A stretch of DNA of 32,390 nt, taken from Planctomycetota bacterium. Its GTDB lineage: Bacteria; Planctomycetota; Planctomycetia; Pirellulales; Pirellulaceae. Below, one piece after another: positions 1 through 6,966 of the stretch (the first letter of the stretch is position 1; every line of letters begins with the position of its first letter). The position numbers were made by a program, and so were the translations under genes. A model generated the notes under the pieces. It was given only the letters and a program-made list of their open reading frames with translations, ran no database searches and was not told the DNA's origin. The stretch spans positions 1 to 32,390 of the forward strand of contig JAFLCP010000089.1 of the NCBI GenBank assembly GCA_017303505.1. Reading direction: 5' to 3'.

Positions 1-123
1 GCAAGTCTATCGCGAAAGATCAATGTAAGCTCAAAGCACGAAAATGCCGCAACTCCTTACAGCAAAAACACTTTCGATGCCGCAGTCCCCAATTAGCTCA
101 GTACGACATGTGGGTAAAGACAA

Positions 124-181
124 GGTCTCCGACCCGTGCTTCAACGCGATTCGTTATCTCTCGTGGCCCGGGTCGGAGACC
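124..181. repeat. Inverted repeat (GTAGC...GGGTCGGAGACC palindrome family)
   Basis: A perfect 12-bp inverted repeat, GGTCTCCGACCC at 124-135 and GGGTCGGAGACC at 170-181, is separated by 34 bp. The right arm continues as CACGCTACG, the edge sequence seen in similar palindromes at 1834-1966 and 6714-6900. It overlaps the 3' end of the HTTM gene, whose stop is at 154-156, so it could act as an RNA hairpin at the transcript end. No T-run is present, so terminator function is only a guess. Confidence 0.75.
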
Positions 182-1038
182 CACGCTACGTTCCAAAACA
201 CAATGCCGAGAATCGCGAGCGATAATGGATAGAGCAATTGATCGGACACGAGAATCAATAACCCGCAAGTCCCCCACAATGCACACACGCCATACTTTCT
301 TACAGCCGTAGGCCACAACATAAACAACGCTAAGCATTGAGAGATAATCACGCCGTGCGTTAGAGCGTTCAACGCATACGGATTTCGTCCCAACCAATTC
401 AGCGATAAAGCTGGGCTGCGAGATTCAGAGGCAAGCCACCATACCGCTTCTCCTTGCCACCATACCAAGCCTCCTAATTGGCTGGCCAAACTCAACATGA
501 TCCATGCATACAGATGAATTTGCATCAAGTGCAATGCGATGTTGGCTGCCAGCGATGGAGTAGGGTCGTATAGGCCTAAGCGAAATAGATTTTGTTCTTT
601 GCCGGAGTGAATGGTGAGGTAACCCCAGCCCATGGTTAAGATTGGTTCGCACAAGCCGCTCAACATGGGAGCTCGATGTACGATCGATATCACAAACAGC
701 CACATGCAGAAGGAGCCGATACGTCCGAAGAGCCCTGTTGCAGCAATCACGGCGAGAGCAATGCCTAGTGAAAGGTAGGCATAGAGCATTGTTTCCGATT
801 GTATCCAATAGAGTGGTGATATTCTCAAGTAAATCGGTTGCTCATCTGCGGCGCTTTGCAATAACTCGGCAATGCGAGGTGCGGCCAGGATTCCATCGCT
901 TCCGATCCAACTCGTCACATCGACAAACCAAGTTGCAAGGTACGCAATCGTCAGCAAGCTCCAACCGAGTCGAACGAAACCCAAGGGCTTCGGATCAGCG
1001 GGGGTGAACCAGAATTTATCCCAGAATTGTTGAGGCAT
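154..1038 (-). CDS. HTTM-domain integral membrane protein
   Basis: This 294-residue protein is very hydrophobic, with likely membrane segments near residues 22-41, 83-104, 107-121, 165-190, 226-243 and 250-282. The layout, the Trp/Tyr-rich loops and the LGW...WIGSDG N-terminus fit the HTTM (vitamin-K-dependent gamma-carboxylase-like) family, common in planctomycetes and mostly without a defined reaction. The ATG at 1038 lies 36 bp downstream of the companion gene on the same strand, so they are probably one transcription unit. The last residues (NVAWVSDPGHER, 283-294) are oddly polar after the last membrane segment. They are encoded by an intergenic-type palindrome (GTAGCGTGGGTCTCCGACCC on the coding strand), so the natural C-terminus may have been replaced by an inserted repeat. 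The family call is from residue pattern only. Confidence 0.75.
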   Translation of the reverse strand: MPQQFWDKFWFTPADPKPLGFVRLGWSLLTIAYLATWFVDVTSWIGSDGILAAPRIAELLQSAADEQPIYLRISPLYWIQSETMLYAYLSLGIALAVIAATGLFGRIGSFCMWLFVISIVHRAPMLSGLCEPILTMGWGYLTIHSGKEQNLFRLGLYDPTPSLAANIALHLMQIHLYAWIMLSLASQLGGLVWWQGEAVWWLASESRSPALSLNWLGRNPYALNALTHGVIISQCLALFMLWPTAVRKYGVCALWGTCGLLILVSDQLLYPLSLAILGIVFWNVAWVSDPGHER

Positions 1039-1074
1039 CTTGATGTGTATCAGAGTAAGAGCTGAGGGCGTTGT

Positions 1075-1746
1075 TTACGGTTGCGATGTTGATGGAACCA
1101 TACGGCGTGGTTCGCTTTGGGCGATGATGAACCACTGGTTCGCTTCACCTTCCACGGCCTTGGCTACAAAGACCGGTTCTGCTGTGAGTGGATCGAGTTC
1201 GGCACCGATCTTATTAGCTAGTTGAACTTCTTCCAGATTGCGAACAGGTTGCCGCACGATGCGAATTTCCAATTGTCGAGGCTGTTTCGTGGCAGCTGAA
1301 GCAGCTGGATTTTCCTTAGTGTCGGGAAGGTTACTGCGACGCACGGGAAGTTTTCCTTGGGCAGCTTGTTGAGCCAGAAAACCTTCGAGAATGGTGGTCG
1401 CTTCGGATGTGCGTTGTTGCAGCGTCATAAGACCGGCAAGGCGAGCAATTTGGCGAACACGATGAGTGGATTCGAGATACGAAGGCGTGCCAGGTGTGAT
1501 GGTTTGCCAATCATCGGAAACCGAACGATCGCGAATTTGAATCCACCACAAGCCATCCGTTTCAACACCATGCGTGAGTTCGACGGGCACAAAATCCATG
1601 TACCAATTGAAGCTGATCAGGTAGGGCGAGAGGAGATACCGTAGTCGTTGTTGAAGTAGCGATGGGGACATGTTGCCACTCATCGATACGACGATCGCAA
1701 AGAGGTGCAAAACAATAGCAAGCGAGATCAGAGGTTTGTAACGCAT
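1075..1746 (-). CDS. Membrane-anchored hypothetical protein paired with HTTM
   Basis: A 223-residue protein with a hydrophobic N-terminal segment (residues 6-22) followed by a soluble region rich in polar residues. It is therefore probably anchored to the membrane with its bulk outside the cytoplasm. Residues around 58-75 (LTHGVETDGLWWIQIRD) form the most distinctive block. The gene ends 36 bp before the HTTM gene on the same strand. Such small proteins next to HTTM genes are typical of planctomycete genomes, which suggests partnership, but no function can be assigned. ATG at 1746 is preceded by a weak GGAT-type ribosome site. Confidence 0.7.
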   Translation of the reverse strand: MRYKPLISLAIVLHLFAIVVSMSGNMSPSLLQQRLRYLLSPYLISFNWYMDFVPVELTHGVETDGLWWIQIRDRSVSDDWQTITPGTPSYLESTHRVRQIARLAGLMTLQQRTSEATTILEGFLAQQAAQGKLPVRRSNLPDTKENPAASAATKQPRQLEIRIVRQPVRNLEEVQLANKIGAELDPLTAEPVFVAKAVEGEANQWFIIAQSEPRRMVPSTSQP

Positions 1747-1833
1747 TTCACATCCAAGACAGACGGGTTGGGTTACATGCTAAGTTAATTCGACGATCGA
1801 TCGAGTGATAGAGTTTTTTGGTGGGAAAGTAGA

Positions 1834-1966
1834 CCGGCTCTCCGAGCCGGGATGCGCAAATGACCAAAGGTAATGTTTTTTGTAGCGAGTCTCTCACGGC
1901 CCGTCGCGACGTTCGAGACGGAGGCACGAGTTGCGGCACGAGTTGCGGCTCGGAGAGCCGCGCTAC
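1834..1966. repeat. Pair of palindromic intergenic repeats
   Basis: Two self-complementary cores lie here: CCGGCTCTCCGAGCCGG at 1834-1850 and GCGGCTCGGAGAGCCGC at about 1945-1961. The second is followed by GCTACG, so the pair is arranged head to head. The same core type occurs at 6714-6740. They sit between the HTTM companion gene and the terminator of the Cys-rich gene and resemble REP-like or MITE-like elements. Confidence 0.7.
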
Positions 1967-1970
1967 GAAC

Positions 1971-2009
1971 AAAAAAAGCCATGCTCAACGATTGTCGAGC
2001 ATGGCTTTT
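1971..2009 (-). terminator. Rho-independent terminator of the Cys-rich gene
   Basis: A perfect 13-bp stem, AAAAGCCATGCTC (1974-1986) pairing with GAGCATGGCTTTT (1997-2009), encloses a 10-nt loop. Read on the minus strand it is followed by a run of T (the A-run at 1971-1977). It lies about 47 bp past the stop of the minus-strand gene at 2056. It is the clearest intrinsic terminator in the window. Confidence 0.85.
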
Positions 2010-2055
2010 GGTTTTCGATCAAAGTGCGTCAACCTTCGGTCAACGCATTTGAAAA

Positions 2056-2739
2056 TTACAGTTGAGCAGGAGCAGCAGCTTCTGCAGCAGGAGCGGCAGC
2101 GGCTGGAGCAGCTTCAGTGGTTGCAGGAGCAGCAGCTGGAGTTGGAGCAGCTTCGTGAACTACAGCAGCACCGCAACCGTCGCAAGCTGGAGCAGCTTCG
2201 CAGCAGGTTGGAGCTGGAGCGCAACCGCAGCTCTTCTTAGCAGCTCGCTTTGCCTTCAAGCGTGCCAACAAGCCCTTGGAGCAGCTTGGTGGGCAAGCTG
2301 GTTCACAAGCAGGAGCAGCTTCGCAGCAAGGAGCTGGAGCTGGTTCGCAGCATGGTGCTGGAGCTGGTTCGCAAGCTGGAGCACAGGTTGGCTCGCAAGC
2401 TGGAGCGCAACCGCAGCTCTTCTTGGCAGCCATTTTGGCGCGAAGACGAGCCAAAAGACCTGGCTTGCTGCATCCGCATGGATCTGGTTCGCAAACTGGT
2501 TCGCAAGCAGGAGCACATACAGGTGCTGGTTCGCAAGCTGGTTCGCATGCTGGTGCACAAGCATCAGCGGCGCCACAGCCTCGGTTGTGCAAGCGAGCGA
2601 GCAAGCCTGGGCGACCGCCGCAAGCTGCAGCACTACCGCCGCATCCCCAACCAGCTTCTACATTGCCGCTGTCCATGGACAGACCAGCAAACAACATTGT
2701 GGCGACGATCGCCATACCACCCCAAAAAGTTCGGTTCAT
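2056..2739 (-). CDS. Exported Cys/Ala/Pro-rich repeat protein
   Basis: A 227-residue protein beginning with a signal peptide (hydrophobic core at about residues 8-20, plausible cleavage after VEA at 29). Three GLLARL segments (45-50, 94-99, 156-161) separate Cys-rich tracts built from CEPAC/CAPAC and CCEPAPAP motifs. Two tracts share the exact string AAKKSCGCAP (about 104-113 and 166-175). Residues 192-227 are almost only Ala, Pro and Glu. About 35 cysteines in an exported protein suggest disulfide cross-linking or metal binding at the cell surface, but this is inference. No named family was recognised. It is a single-gene unit with its own terminator. Repetitive composition opens long false reading frames on the other strand. 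Confidence 0.8.
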   Translation of the reverse strand: MNRTFWGGMAIVATMLFAGLSMDSGNVEAGWGCGGSAAACGGRPGLLARLHNRGCGAADACAPACEPACEPAPVCAPACEPVCEPDPCGCSKPGLLARLRAKMAAKKSCGCAPACEPTCAPACEPAPAPCCEPAPAPCCEAAPACEPACPPSCSKGLLARLKAKRAAKKSCGCAPAPTCCEAAPACDGCGAAVVHEAAPTPAAAPATTEAAPAAAAPAAEAAAPAQL

Positions 2740-3167
2740 CTAAGTTCAAACCCCCAATGTAGACAATTAACCAACGCCAAGCTCAACCGTTGAGCGGCGT
2801 TATTAGTCGGGAATGCTTCCCAGCACTATCGTTGCCCTTACCTCCAGTTCAACTGCCTGGGGTCAATTTGCAAACTCCGCAACCAAAACAGAACTCAGCG
2901 ACACGTTGTTGTTGAAGTGTTGTGGGCTATGGTGGGTATGGAGTTTGGTAGGATCGCGACAACTTGGGCTCGGCATGTAGGCTGTGAATCAGCCTCCCAG
3001 GTTCGAGCAGAAGACGTAGCGATCAAATTGACTTTAGCAATCAAAGTGACTGGGAAGAATAAGCAATTTGGATCACAAGTTACTATTTTGTGACTCAAAG
3101 TCAACTAGGGGATGCCCCCCAGGACCGAAAACCGCACTGTATAGTTAAAATAGGGGGTCTAGGGTGT
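2740..3167. other. Gene-free leader region of the Cys-rich gene
   Basis: No convincing coding frame is seen on either strand. The part nearest 2740 must contain the promoter and 5' leader of the minus-strand Cys-rich gene, but no good -35/-10 pair could be picked. The right part is AT-richer and runs into the tandem array at 3168. Confidence 0.5.
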
Positions 3168-4275
3168 CGTTTAACCCGTACGCCGCAGGCTAGGCTGCGT
3201 TTGACTCGTGTTCCTAGCGATTCATACGCTACCCCAGACGCGACTTAGAAGGCATTTTGGGTAGCGCAGATAGTGATACAAGAGGGAGAGTCCACTCCGA
3301 CCTAGCCTTCGCGCTCGTTTAACCCGTATGCCGTAGGCTAGGCTGCGTTTGACTCGTGTTCCTATCGATTCAGACGCTACCCCAGACGCAACTCATGTGG
3401 GTATTTTGGGTAGCGCACGTAGTAATAGATTAGGGAGAGTCCACTCCTGCCTAGCCTTCGCGCTCGTTTAACCCGTACGCCGTAGGCTAGGCCGCGTTTG
3501 ACTCGCGTTCCTATCGATTCTGTCGCTACCCCAGACGCGACCCCAGACGCAACTTAGAAGGCATATTGGGTAACGCAGATAGTGATACAAGAGGGAGAGT
3601 CCACTCCTGCCTAGCCTTCGCGCTCGTTTAACCCGTACGCCGTAGGCTAGGCCGCGTTTGGCTCGTATTCCTATCGAATCTGACACTACCCCAGACGCGA
3701 CTCATGTGGGCATTTTGGGTAGCGCAGATAGTGATACAAGAGGGAGGGTCCACTCCTGCCTAGCCTACGCGCTCGTTTAACCCGTACGCCGTAGGCTAGG
3801 CCGCGTTTGACTCGTGTGCCTATCGATTCAGACGCTATCCCTGACGCGACTCATGTGGGCATTTTGGGTAGCGCAGATAGTGATACAAGAGGGAGAGTCC
3901 ACTCCTGCCTAGCCTTCGCGCTCGTTTAACCCGTACGCCGTAGGCTAGGCCGCGTTTGACTCGTATTCCTATCGATTCAGACGCTACCCCAGACGCGACT
4001 TAGAAGACATTGGTGATATAAGAGGGAGAGTTCACTCCGGCCTAGCCTTCGGCATACGGGTTAAACGATCCCGTAGGCTAGGCTGCGTTTGACTCGTGTT
4101 CCTATCGATTCTGACACTACCCCAGACGCGATTAATGTGGGCATTTTGGGTAGCGCAGATAGTGATACAAGAGGGAGAGTCCACTCCGACCTAGCCTTCG
4201 GCATACGGGTTAAACGATTCCGTAGGCTAGGCCGCGTTTGACTCGTTTTCCTAGCGATTCAGTCTCCCTACCCGT
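3168..4275. repeat. Tandem array of about eight ~149-bp non-coding units
   Basis: Units begin with CGTTTAACCCGTA at 3168, 3316, 3465, 3625, 3774 and 3923, giving spacings of 148, 149, 160, 149 and 149 bp. Two more junctions at about 4040 and 4190 carry the box in reverse orientation. The 160-bp unit contains an internal duplication of CCCCAGACGCGA. The unit before 4040 lacks about 20 bp, including the GGGTAGCG box. Each full unit has two inverted-repeat pairs: CGCTACCC...GGGTAGCG (about 25 bp apart) and GCCTAGCC...GGCTAGGC around a 28-bp core. The period is not a multiple of three and the frames do not stay open, so it is not a repeat protein. It lies between the Cys-rich gene and the NusG-like gene. 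Function unknown. Confidence 0.9.
4040..4232. repeat. Array junctions with inverted 28-bp core
   Basis: At 4040-4083 and 4189-4232 the arms GCCTAGCC/ACCTAGCC and GGCTAGGC are in the same place as in the other junctions. The core between them reads CGGCATACGGGTTAAACGA instead of CGTTTAACCCGTACGCCG. About 22-23 of 28 core positions match the reverse complement of the standard core. The segment has therefore been flipped relative to its arms and the rest of the unit. Confidence 0.85.
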
Positions 4276-4556
4276 CGAATGATATTGGCATCAGGGACGC
4301 TCGGTCTGCGCTTGCCGAATTCGTACCCTGAACCGAATAATTGCTACGACCGTCAACTTGGTACGGCGCAACCGACGCGATCGCGTTAATTTCCCGGTTC
4401 CAACCACTGCGGTTGATTACGATTACCTAAGTTTTTGCGGACACCTGATCTCGATTGCGATGTTCGCTTGGCTGGTCCGATACCAGTTAAGTGAGAGTTT
4501 GAGTACCAACTCGTTGCCATCTGATAGGTCGCTGCATTGGAAGTGAGTTTGCCATC
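4276..4556 (+). other. Leader region upstream of the NusG-like gene
   Basis: No coding frame with protein-like composition was found. The stretch separates the array from the antiterminator gene and presumably holds its promoter. No reliable promoter boxes or riboswitch-like folds were recognised. Confidence 0.4.
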
Positions 4557-5141
4557 ATGCCGATTTTGGATCGAGAAGTTGACCTTTTCCCCAACGACCT
4601 CTTGGAGCGTTCGTTGGATGTGGTGCCGTGCGATGGTAGCGGCCAAGAAGGTCAGAGCCAATGGTTCGCAATGTATACCTTGGCGCGGTATGAGAAAAAA
4701 CTCATGCGTCAATTGTTCGATCGGCAGATCGCATATTACGCGCCCGTCATTTCCAAACGGTATCGTTCTGCTAACGGTCGCGTTCGAACGTCGTACATTC
4801 CGTTGTTTTCGAATTATGTCTTTGTGAACGGAACGGAAGAAGACCGCTTTAACGCAGTTTCCACCGGGAGCATTAGTCGCTGGTTGCCGGTCAAAGACCC
4901 GTCGCGGTTGATCACGGATTTGCGTCAGATTCGCAATCTGATCGCCACAGGTGTTCCAATCACGCCCGAGGATCGGCTTGAAGCGGGTGATAAAGTCCGC
5001 GTGCGAACGGGGGCATTCGCGGGATTTTATGGTGTAGTCACCAAACGCCAAGGCGAAACCAAACTCTTAGTCTATGTCGATTTCATGGGACAAGGTGCAT
5101 CGGTCAATCTCGACGATTGCCAGTTGGATCCTTGGGAGTAG
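4557..5141 (+). CDS. NusG/RfaH-like transcription antiterminator
   Basis: A 194-residue protein with an N-terminal NGN domain at about residues 35-127 (starting QWFAMYTLARYEKKL, with the typical PLFSNYVFV strand at 82-90). A C-terminal KOW domain follows at about 141-190 (GDKVRVRTGAFAGFYGVV). Specialised NusG paralogues of the RfaH/UpxY/LoaP type bind elongating RNA polymerase and suppress pausing and termination in long surface-polysaccharide operons. Its place at the head of this glycan region fits that role. The first ~34 residues are an extension ahead of the NGN domain. ATG 4557 has only a weak GGAAG 13 nt upstream. The stop codon TAG (5139-5141) is part of the repeat element starting GTAGCACGGCAG at 5138. 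Core NusG would be expected near rplK elsewhere; this context argues for a paralogue. Confidence 0.88.
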   Translation: MPILDREVDLFPNDLLERSLDVVPCDGSGQEGQSQWFAMYTLARYEKKLMRQLFDRQIAYYAPVISKRYRSANGRVRTSYIPLFSNYVFVNGTEEDRFNAVSTGSISRWLPVKDPSRLITDLRQIRNLIATGVPITPEDRLEAGDKVRVRTGAFAGFYGVVTKRQGETKLLVYVDFMGQGASVNLDDCQLDPWE

Positions 5142-5350
5142 CACGGCAGTCCTCTGCCGTCTCGCGTCCGGTACCCTTTCGTCCCGCGTATGCGGCGAAT
5201 CAACACTCCCGCACATTGCGCGCACATTCGGCAGCAAGTTGTACCCACGATTGAACCGTTCAAGACGCGGACTGCCGAGCTACGTCGCGCACATTCGGCA
5301 GCAATCTTTCCTCACTATCATGTCGTACGAGTCGCGGACTGCCGAGCTAC
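5138..5350. repeat. GTAG...CTAC bounded repeat element plus partial copy
   Basis: A 146-bp unit (5138-5283) starts GTAGCACGGCAGTCC and ends GGACTGCCGAGCTAC. The two ends are 15-bp imperfect terminal inverted repeats with one mismatch. A shortened second copy, 5284-5350, repeats the right end (GCACATTCGGCAGCAA ... GGACTGCCGAGCTAC). The left edge supplies the TAG stop of the NusG-like gene. The right edge, read on the minus strand, supplies the TAG stop of the glycosyltransferase gene. The same family forms the array at 8355-9048. No transposase is encoded, so it is MITE-like or REP-like. Confidence 0.85.
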
Positions 5351-6564
5351 GACATCAGCTCCACAAACTTCTCCATTTGTCGAGCGCGAGAAAAGACTTC
5401 GCGATACACTCGAAAGCAACGTTCGCGCAGAGCTGCTAATTGGTCGGGGCTTTCAGCAATGCTTCGCAATTGAGAAGCCACTTCGGTCACGTTGTCTTTT
5501 GTTAAGACCCAACCAAGTTCATATTGACGAATCCACTGGGCGATGGCCGAATCTTCTGAACCAGAAAAAATCACGCCTCGTCCAGAGGCGAGCGCGCCGA
5601 AAAATTTGGAGGGTACGACGGTTCCAGTCCACTCAGGTCGCAACGATACCAAATGAAAATCGCAGGCGCTGAGCCGTTTCTCTAGCACTTCTTCAGGCGC
5701 AAAGCCCGCAAAACTGATGTTGTTATCACTAGGTTGAATGAGCTGTTCCAATTCTGCTAAACGCGGCCCACGTCCAGCAAAACAAAAGTGAATCGCCTCT
5801 CCGTGTAACTGCCGGGCCAAGGTTACAAAATCTTCGAATTGATGGGCTCGACCTAGGTTACCCGAATAGAGCAAACCCAGTTTGACATCACCAAATAAAT
5901 CGTGCCGTGTGGGTGGATCTGAGGTCGGGATCGATTCGGGTTCGACTAGGCTCCAAGGAGTTACCGTAGCGGTTTGGGCTGTGGAGCCATACTGCGCTAA
6001 CAGCTCGCGCATACAGTTGCCAAGATCGATGATCGCATCACAGCGGCGATAAGCGCGTCGCAGGAACCAGCGAATCGTGCGGGTGATGAGTGAGCTATTG
6101 GAGAGCATCCCTTCCGCGATAGGCGCTTCGGGATAAACGTCGTGGCACCAATGAATGATCTGGCTCTTAGGACGTAACACACGCCATGGTATCGCCGTCA
6201 AAACTCCGAGTGTTGGATCGGTGCCGATGATGACCACTTCGTTGTGAGACCGTGGAGTAATAAGGGCTCGCCAGCTCCATGCCCAGAGCATAAAGAGCAT
6301 ATTGAGTATGCGGCCTTTATTGCTGGCTTGTTTGAAGTTAGGTCGGAAGACGCGGTGGATATGAACTTGTTGCCATGTTTCATTTTTGGGGAGCGGTGGA
6401 GCGTCGTTATGGCAACTGCGGATGGCAGGCATCGCGGTCACATCCCAACCGCGTGCATTCATTTCGACGGCCAGATCGGAGTAGAGCCGCGCACTGATCA
6501 CATCATCCGGATGGAAGTAGTGATACAGCAGAATGAGCCTCGGTTTGGATGCGGTCGATTTCAT
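5347..6564 (-). CDS. GT4-family glycosyltransferase (WbuB-like)
   Basis: A 405-residue cytoplasmic or membrane-associated GT-B glycosyltransferase that would transfer a sugar from a nucleotide donor to a growing surface glycan. Visible features: an N-terminal acceptor-domain start LILLYHYFHPDD (10-21); HDVYPEAP (141-148), typical of WbuB/WcaI-like enzymes; YSGNLGRAHQ (233-242) at the start of the donor domain; CFAGRGP (261-267); and the nucleotide-sugar loop VPSKFFGALASGRGV (317-331). In that loop the first position of the usual E-x7-E pair is not obvious. The gene is convergent with the NusG-like gene. Its TAG stop lies inside the repeat element's right end. Donor and acceptor are unknown. 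Confidence 0.87.
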   Translation of the reverse strand: MKSTASKPRLILLYHYFHPDDVISARLYSDLAVEMNARGWDVTAMPAIRSCHNDAPPLPKNETWQQVHIHRVFRPNFKQASNKGRILNMLFMLWAWSWRALITPRSHNEVVIIGTDPTLGVLTAIPWRVLRPKSQIIHWCHDVYPEAPIAEGMLSNSSLITRTIRWFLRRAYRRCDAIIDLGNCMRELLAQYGSTAQTATVTPWSLVEPESIPTSDPPTRHDLFGDVKLGLLYSGNLGRAHQFEDFVTLARQLHGEAIHFCFAGRGPRLAELEQLIQPSDNNISFAGFAPEEVLEKRLSACDFHLVSLRPEWTGTVVPSKFFGALASGRGVIFSGSEDSAIAQWIRQYELGWVLTKDNVTEVASQLRSIAESPDQLAALRERCFRVYREVFSRARQMEKFVELMS

Positions 6565-6966
6565 CAGAAGTGACTACTGCGGCTCGGCGGAGAAAAACGG
6601 ACGAAGGTTGGCATTAAGTTAGTGTTCTTTTTAATCGTTCGACTTCCAAGTTCAAAGTCCAGTGGTCGCCACGGAATTTTTACGACCACCACGATAATCG
6701 TTACAATACGCACGTAGCACGGCTCTCCGAGCCGTCCTGCAACAAAAACGCTCTCCGACCCGTCCCAGGAGAAAAATGTCTTCTAGTCCTTATGCGCACC
6801 GCTCAACGCAAATAGCACGGGTCGAAGACCCATGCTACGAAATTAAACGGGTCGGAGACTTCCCAACCTCCCGAGTTGCCGGGTCGGAGGCCCAGCCTAC
6901 ACCTTATTTTCATGCTAAACTTACAAAATTAGATTCCATCCCCACCCTAATGGTTACCTCTAAGTC
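6565..6966. other. Intergenic region between GT4 and ugd, rich in palindromes
   Basis: The genes on either side are transcribed divergently, so both promoters should lie here, but none was identified with confidence. From 6714 to 6900 the sequence is a mosaic of palindromic repeats (listed separately). No protein-like frame is present. Confidence 0.5.
6714..6900. repeat. Mosaic of GTAGCACGG palindromic repeats
   Basis: Contains GTAGCACGGCTCTCCGAGCC at 6714, then CTCTCCGACCCGTCC, AGCACGGGTCGAAGACCC, ATGCTACG, ACGGGTCGGAGACTT and CGGGTCGGAGGCCCAGCCTAC ending at 6900. These are degenerate copies, in both orientations, of the palindromes at 124-181 and 1834-1966. A 64-residue open frame across it looks like repeat translation and is not called a gene. 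Confidence 0.75.

Noticed and set aside
2062-2793. Plus-strand Ser/Trp-rich frame of 243 residues and other frames opposite the Cys-rich gene
   Set aside because: Open only because of the low-complexity repeats. The minus-strand frame has a signal peptide and terminator and explains the locus.
3168-4275. CRISPR array
   Set aside because: The whole ~149-bp unit is repeated, with no unique spacers of 30-40 bp, and no cas genes are present.
4386-5051. Minus-strand 221-residue frame opposite the NusG-like gene
   Set aside because: It is a shadow of the plus-strand gene, whose NGN and KOW motifs are clear.
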